NCBI GenBank assembly: GCA_934675165.1
Contig: CAKUPP010000004.1
Location: 30,219-94,218 of the forward strand
Direction: 5' to 3'
Source of the DNA: an uncultured Eubacteriales bacterium
GTDB taxonomy: Bacteria; Bacillota; Clostridia; Oscillospirales; Acutalibacteraceae
DNA: 64,000 bases
The position numbers and the translations under genes are program-made. This document shows, piece by piece, positions 60,155-64,000 of this stretch (positions within the stretch are counted from its first letter, which is position 1; each line of letters begins with the position of its first letter). The notes under the pieces are model-generated. The model saw only the letters and a list, made by a program, of their open reading frames with translations, ran no database searches and was not told the origin of the DNA.

Positions 60155-60176
60155 TTTTTTCAGCCTTCTTTACTAA

Positions 60177-60205
60177 ATTATAATGGATAATAATATTATT
60201 CGCAA
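60177..60205 (-). promoter_or_regulatory. Promoter of uvrC with upstream dyad
   Basis: Minus strand TTGCGA, 17 bases, TATAAT, about 23 bases before the GTG start. A CACTTAA / TTAAGTG inverted repeat lies just upstream at 60227-60246. Confidence 0.6.
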
Positions 60206-60289
60206 TTATTCATTACAATATTATTTCACTTAAAAGGCATTAAGTGTAAGTTCTGAGACACATTGTCAGCAAACTAACTAAAATAAAAA

Positions 60290-60342
60290 ATTCTCCACAA
60301 GCATGAATCTTTCAAAATTTTTACATATGCTTTGTGAAGAAT
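60290..60342 (-). terminator. Terminator of galU
   Basis: ATTCT CACAA GCAT pairs with ATGC TTGTG AGAAT (one mismatch, one bulge) over a long AT loop, about 25 bases past the galU stop. Confidence 0.65.
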
Positions 60343-60367
60343 ACATTTTATTTATATCAAACTAAGT

Positions 60368-61237
60368 TTATAGTTTTTTGGAAAACGTTTTGAGATATTC
60401 ATAAAAATCTGCACCTATTTCAGGATGATCCAATCCGAGTTCCACGTACGCTTTCATAATCCCTAACTTATTTCCAATATCATACCTTATGCCTTCAAAA
60501 TCAACTGCAATCATACCCTCTGTTTTAGCCAAAGTTTTCATTGCATCTGTAAGTTGTATTTCATTTCCCGCACCGGGCAACGTTTTATCTAAAACATCAA
60601 AAATTTTAGGAGGAAGAACGCACCTTCCCAATATGGAATAAAGAGATAAAACTTTGTCCGGAGAAGGTTTCTCTACCATATCTGTACACATAAATAAATT
60701 TTTACGGATATTTTTTACTTTTAAAGATCCATATTTTGATATTTCTTCTCTAGGCATCTCCTTAGCACCCAAAACACCCAAACCAAATTCTTCATATGCT
60801 TCTATAAGTTGTTTGCAAACAGGTTTTTTGCTTTTTATAACATCATCACCATATAAAACAGCAAATGGTTCATTCCCAACAAATGATTTAGCACATCCAA
60901 CGGCATGGCCAAGTCCTTTTGTTTCTTTTTGACGAATAAAATATATGTTAGCCATCTTGCTTATTGGTTCAATTCTATTTAAAAATTCATCTTTACCATT
61001 TTTTAATAACAAATTTTCAAGTTCTGGACTTTTATCAAAATGATCTTCTATTATCCCCTTCCCTCTGTTTGTTATAATAAGTATATCCTTTATTCCGGAC
61101 AAAACTGCCTCTTCCACTATATATTGAATTGCTGGTTTATCTATAATAGGAAACATTTCTTTCGGCATAGTTTTGGTAGCCGGCAAGATTCTTGTCCCAA
61201 AACCTGCGGCCGGAATAACAGCTTTCGTAATTTTCAC
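60368..61237 (-). CDS. galU: UTP-glucose-1-phosphate uridylyltransferase
   Basis: Makes UDP-glucose for glycolipids and wall polymers. The 289 residues show the nucleotide site VIPAAGFGTRILPATKTMPKEMFPI (in part AAGFGTR), KPAIQYIVEEAVLSGI, QKETKGLGHAVGCAK, the metal-binding AVLYGDDVI, and EIQLTDAMKTL. It uses a GTG start behind GGGAGG. Monocistronic, divergent from folD. Confidence 0.94.
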   Translation of the reverse strand: MKITKAVIPAAGFGTRILPATKTMPKEMFPIIDKPAIQYIVEEAVLSGIKDILIITNRGKGIIEDHFDKSPELENLLLKNGKDEFLNRIEPISKMANIYFIRQKETKGLGHAVGCAKSFVGNEPFAVLYGDDVIKSKKPVCKQLIEAYEEFGLGVLGAKEMPREEISKYGSLKVKNIRKNLFMCTDMVEKPSPDKVLSLYSILGRCVLPPKIFDVLDKTLPGAGNEIQLTDAMKTLAKTEGMIAVDFEGIRYDIGNKLGIMKAYVELGLDHPEIGADFYEYLKTFSKKL

Positions 61238-61333
61238 TTTTAAATTCCTCCCATATGTAGTATAATAAAAAATACCGTTATTTACATTTTAATAACTAAT
61301 ACAACATAAAGTCAAGAAAGGCAGCATAAAAAA

Positions 61334-62188
61334 ATGATAATTAATGGGAATTTAATTGCTCAAAGAGTAAAAGAAGAAGTCAAGTGTGAAATAAAACACC
61401 TAAAAAGTTTGGGAATTACGCCCGGCCTTGCGGTTATAATCGTAGGGACAAATCCCGCTTCAGAAATTTACGTAAAAAACAAACAAAAAGCATGTGAGAG
61501 TTTGGGAATATATTCAAAAAAAATATCACTTCCAGAAAATATCAGTGAAAGTGATCTTTTGCGTATTATTGATGAGCTCAATGTCAATAAAAATATACAT
61601 GGCATACTAGCTCAATTGCCATTACCTCCTCACATAAACGAACAGCATGTCGCGGAACGCATTCATCCCGACAAAGATGTAGATGCATTTAGTTACGTAA
61701 ACATTGGTAAACTGATAACAGGGAATGCATGCTTAATACCTTGTACGCCTTCTGGCATCATGGAATTATTGAAACATGAAAACGTACTCATTAAAGGTAA
61801 ACACTGTGTTGTTGTTGGACGAAGCAATATTGTTGGAAAACCAATTGCTGCACTTATGCTTCAAAGCAATGCCACAGTTACTGTATGTCACAGCCAGACA
61901 AAAAATTTGGTAGAGTTTTGCAAATCAGCAGATATACTCATATGTGCTGTTGGAAAGCCAAACTTTATTTGCAAGGAGATGATAAAAGAAGGTGCTGTCA
62001 TTATTGATGTAGGAATAAATCGTAATGAAAATGGTACGATTTGTGGTGACGTTGATTTTGATAGTGTTCAAAATTTAGCGTCACTTATAACACCTGTTCC
62101 AGGTGGAGTTGGTCCAATGACTATTGCTATGCTTATGAAAAATACTGTCATTGCATCAAAAATTCAAAATAAATGTTTTTTAAATTAA
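61334..62188 (+). CDS. folD: Methylenetetrahydrofolate dehydrogenase / cyclohydrolase
   Basis: Bifunctional enzyme interconverting 5,10-methylene- and 10-formyl-tetrahydrofolate. The 284 residues include the active-site region AVIIVGTNPASEIYVKNKQKAC with the catalytic lysine, GILAQLPLPPHI, PCTPSGIMELL, NADP-binding VVGRSNIVGKPIAALM, and the C-terminal PVPGGVGPMTIAMLMKNT. AAAGGCAG precedes the ATG. Followed after 14 bases by ppa. Confidence 0.95.
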   Translation: MIINGNLIAQRVKEEVKCEIKHLKSLGITPGLAVIIVGTNPASEIYVKNKQKACESLGIYSKKISLPENISESDLLRIIDELNVNKNIHGILAQLPLPPHINEQHVAERIHPDKDVDAFSYVNIGKLITGNACLIPCTPSGIMELLKHENVLIKGKHCVVVGRSNIVGKPIAALMLQSNATVTVCHSQTKNLVEFCKSADILICAVGKPNFICKEMIKEGAVIIDVGINRNENGTICGDVDFDSVQNLASLITPVPGGVGPMTIAMLMKNTVIASKIQNKCFLN

Positions 62189-62202
62189 AGGAGAGAATAA
62201 CA

Positions 62203-62730
62203 ATGAATATCTGGCACGAAATCAATCCCGAAAGAATTAAACCTGAAAAATTTACAGCAGTTATCGAAATTTCAAAAGGAAGTAAAGTAAAATATGAACT
62301 AGATAAAGAAACAGGCCTTTTAAAAATGGATCGTATACTATACACATCTACTCACTATCCTGCTAATTACGGTTTAATCCCCAAAACATACGCTGATGAC
62401 GGTGACCCGCTTGATGTTTTGGTACTATGTTCACAACACATTTATCCTATGACATTGGTAGAATGTTACCCCATTGGATTAATTTCAATGATAGATGGTG
62501 GAAGCAATGATGAAAAAATAATAGCTATTCCATGTGATGATCCAAATTACAATCAATATAAAGATATTTCAGAGTTGCCTTCACATATATTTGAAGAAAT
62601 GAAACATTTCTTTAGTGTTTACAAGACATTGGAAAACAAAAAGACTGAAGTGAATAGTATTCAAGGAAAAGAAGAAGCTCTCAAAATAATTTCTTCAACA
62701 ATTACAGCTTACAATAAAAAATTTAAATAA
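62203..62730 (+). CDS. ppa: Family I inorganic pyrophosphatase
   Basis: Hydrolyses pyrophosphate to drive biosynthesis. The 175 residues have the soluble family I motifs: SKVKYELDKETG, MDRIL, HYPANYGLIPKT and the metal-binding DDGDPLDVLVL. ATG 62203 follows AAAGGAGAG; an in-frame ATG at 62173 lies inside folD and has no site. Many Clostridia instead use the manganese family II enzyme or a membrane pump, so a family I enzyme is mildly noteworthy. Confidence 0.94.
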   Translation: MNIWHEINPERIKPEKFTAVIEISKGSKVKYELDKETGLLKMDRILYTSTHYPANYGLIPKTYADDGDPLDVLVLCSQHIYPMTLVECYPIGLISMIDGGSNDEKIIAIPCDDPNYNQYKDISELPSHIFEEMKHFFSVYKTLENKKTEVNSIQGKEEALKIISSTITAYNKKFK

Positions 62731-62754
62731 ATTATTATTTTTTGGGGTGAATAT

Positions 62755-63876
62755 ATGCAACTAGATGAACTTATTGTTGAAATAAACAAAATAAAACCCA
62801 AATTAAATAATTTGGAAGAAGCTTTAAAAATTGAAGATTCTCAAAATAAACTTAAAAGTTTGGAATCAAAAACCACCGAATTAGGTTTTTGGGATGATCA
62901 AGTTGAATCTCAAAAAATATTATCTGAAATCAGTTCATTAAAATCTAAAATAAAAGATTATAAATCATTAAAAGAAAATTTTGATGATATTTTTACACTT
63001 GCCGAAATGTCATCGCAAGAAAATGACGACACCTCAACCAAAGAAATCGAGTCTAGCTTTAATAAATTCAAAAAAGATTTAAAAAATCAAACATTGGCAA
63101 CACTTTTAACTGGAGAATATGATAGTCAAAATGCCATATTGACATTTCACGCCGGTGCCGGTGGTACAGAAGCACAAGATTGGGTTGAAATGCTGTGCAG
63201 AATGTATACGCATTGGGCAGAAAAACATAAATATAAGGTAAAGTTACTTGATTGTTTAGACGGCGAAGAAGCTGGATTCAAAAGTGCTTCAATTTTAATA
63301 GAAGGTAAAAATGCATATGGATTTTTAAAAGGTGAAAACGGTGTTCACAGATTGGTTAGAATTTCCCCCTTTGATTCTTCTGGAAGGCGGCATACTTCTT
63401 TTGCATCTCTTGAAGTAATCCCGGAAATTAATGACGAAATAAAGATAAACATTTCTCCCGAAGACATTAAAATGGATGTTTTCAGAGCAAGTGGAGCTGG
63501 CGGCCAACACGTAAATAAAACTTCTTCTGCCGTACGTTTAACACATATACCTACTGGAATAGTTGTAGCTTGTCAAAATGAAAGAAGTCAATTTCAAAAT
63601 CGTGATACTGCTATGAAAATTTTAAAATCTAAACTTATAGAAATTAAAGAACGTGAGCATTTAGAAAAAATTGAAGATATAAAAGGCATACAAAAAGAAA
63701 TCGCTTGGGGATCACAAATACGTTCATATGTTTTTATGCCATATACACTTGTTAAAGACCACCGAACTTCATATGAAGTTGGCAATGTTGATTCGGTAAT
63801 GGATGGAGAATTAGACGGGTTTATTCAAGAGTATTTAAAACAAAATTTGAAAGGGTTGGACACTGCAACATCATAA
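62755..63876 (+). CDS. prfB: Peptide chain release factor 2
   Basis: Terminates translation at UGA and UAA. The 373 residues contain the codon-recognition tripeptide SPF in VRISPFDSSGRRH and the catalytic GGQ in RASGAGGQHVNKTSSAVR. The whole protein is encoded in a single frame: the N-terminal helix runs through LNNLEEALKIEDSQNKL without the UGA-containing programmed frameshift found in E. coli and Bacillus. GGGGTGA precedes the ATG. The gene for its methyltransferase PrmC is at 10.7-11.5 kb. Confidence 0.95.
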   Translation: MQLDELIVEINKIKPKLNNLEEALKIEDSQNKLKSLESKTTELGFWDDQVESQKILSEISSLKSKIKDYKSLKENFDDIFTLAEMSSQENDDTSTKEIESSFNKFKKDLKNQTLATLLTGEYDSQNAILTFHAGAGGTEAQDWVEMLCRMYTHWAEKHKYKVKLLDCLDGEEAGFKSASILIEGKNAYGFLKGENGVHRLVRISPFDSSGRRHTSFASLEVIPEINDEIKINISPEDIKMDVFRASGAGGQHVNKTSSAVRLTHIPTGIVVACQNERSQFQNRDTAMKILKSKLIEIKEREHLEKIEDIKGIQKEIAWGSQIRSYVFMPYTLVKDHRTSYEVGNVDSVMDGELDGFIQEYLKQNLKGLDTATS

Positions 63877-64000
63877 TTTTCGCGGTGGTTTTTACTTTAA
63901 TACAAAAATCCTCCCATGATAGTTTGATATGTACCCAGTTTTCTGGACACCATTATTTGAATTGAATAATTAGTTTCACGTCATGGATGCTTCCCGGAAT
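63877..64000. other. Right-edge intergenic sequence, possible insertion-sequence end
   Basis: The last 124 bases hold no gene. TGTACCCAGTTTTCTGGACA at 63930-63949 recalls the terminal repeats of IS3-family elements (which often read TGTCC... or TGTAC...), but the element, if any, lies outside the window. Confidence 0.2.

Overview
The window looks like a chromosomal segment of an AT-rich, Gram-positive, endospore-forming bacterium of the class Clostridia. Support for this: the rimP-nusA-rnpM-ylxQ-infB-rbfA-nrnA-truB order; dipicolinate synthase genes (dpaA/dpaB) and a ytfI/ytfJ-like spore pair; strong AAAGGAG-type ribosome binding sites with many GTG/TTG starts; sigma-A-like promoters; and a DUF975 membrane protein. 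Genus cannot be fixed from the sequence. Most of the window is ordinary housekeeping DNA on both strands.

Layout. 0-6.2 kb: TPM-domain protein, lipoprotein, the RNase P RNA gene (minus strand), two orphan membrane or secreted proteins, lspA, and a small operon of an unknown secreted protein, rpe and a GHL10-type glycoside hydrolase. 6.4-14.2 kb: one long minus-strand operon, lipoprotein - response regulator - histidine kinase - prmC - aroB - aroA - aroC - DAHP synthase. 14.5-20.6 kb: uvrB-uvrA, DUF975 protein, lipoprotein. 20.9-25.4 kb: asd-dapA-dapB, a deoxyribosyltransferase-like protein, tgt. 25.35-40.6 kb: accessory island of five tandem minus-strand genes for large eukaryotic-like protein kinases. 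40.7-42.1 kb: dpaB/dpaA. 42.2-45 kb: aminotransferase and a secreted GH24 lysozyme. 45-52.7 kb: short RibF, truB and the translation-factor operon. 52.8-56.4 kb: fumC - malic enzyme - luxS - cupin. 56.4-60.2 kb: ytfJ, a DUF2953 gene, a catalytically dead M50-type membrane protein, uvrC. 60.3-63.9 kb: galU, then folD, ppa, prfB on the plus strand.

The most unusual content is the kinase island. The five paralogues share an N-terminal helical domain beginning MG...CExNML, a Pro/Lys/Ser-rich linker, a conserved middle domain ending in KSFKNCLAALMR, and a Hanks-type kinase domain. A coiled coil of variable length lies inside the N-lobe, and the DFG motif is replaced by D-P-D or D-C-D. None has a signal peptide or membrane segment, so they differ from the usual PASTA kinases. 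They carry nearly identical promoters and largely repeated intergenic cassettes, and look like products of tandem duplication plus recombination. One copy is broken by a nonsense codon. One holds two kinase modules, the first of which has lost its glycine loop (a pseudokinase-kinase arrangement). Their role is unknown; signalling to a eukaryotic host is a possibility but not shown.

How genes connect: asd, dapA and dapB make dihydrodipicolinate and its reduced product for lysine and diaminopimelate, and dpaA/dpaB divert the former to dipicolinate for spores. The aro genes supply most of the chorismate pathway (aroD, aroE and aroK are not in the window). FumC plus malic enzyme convert fumarate to pyruvate. 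UvrA, UvrB and UvrC give complete excision-repair recognition and incision.
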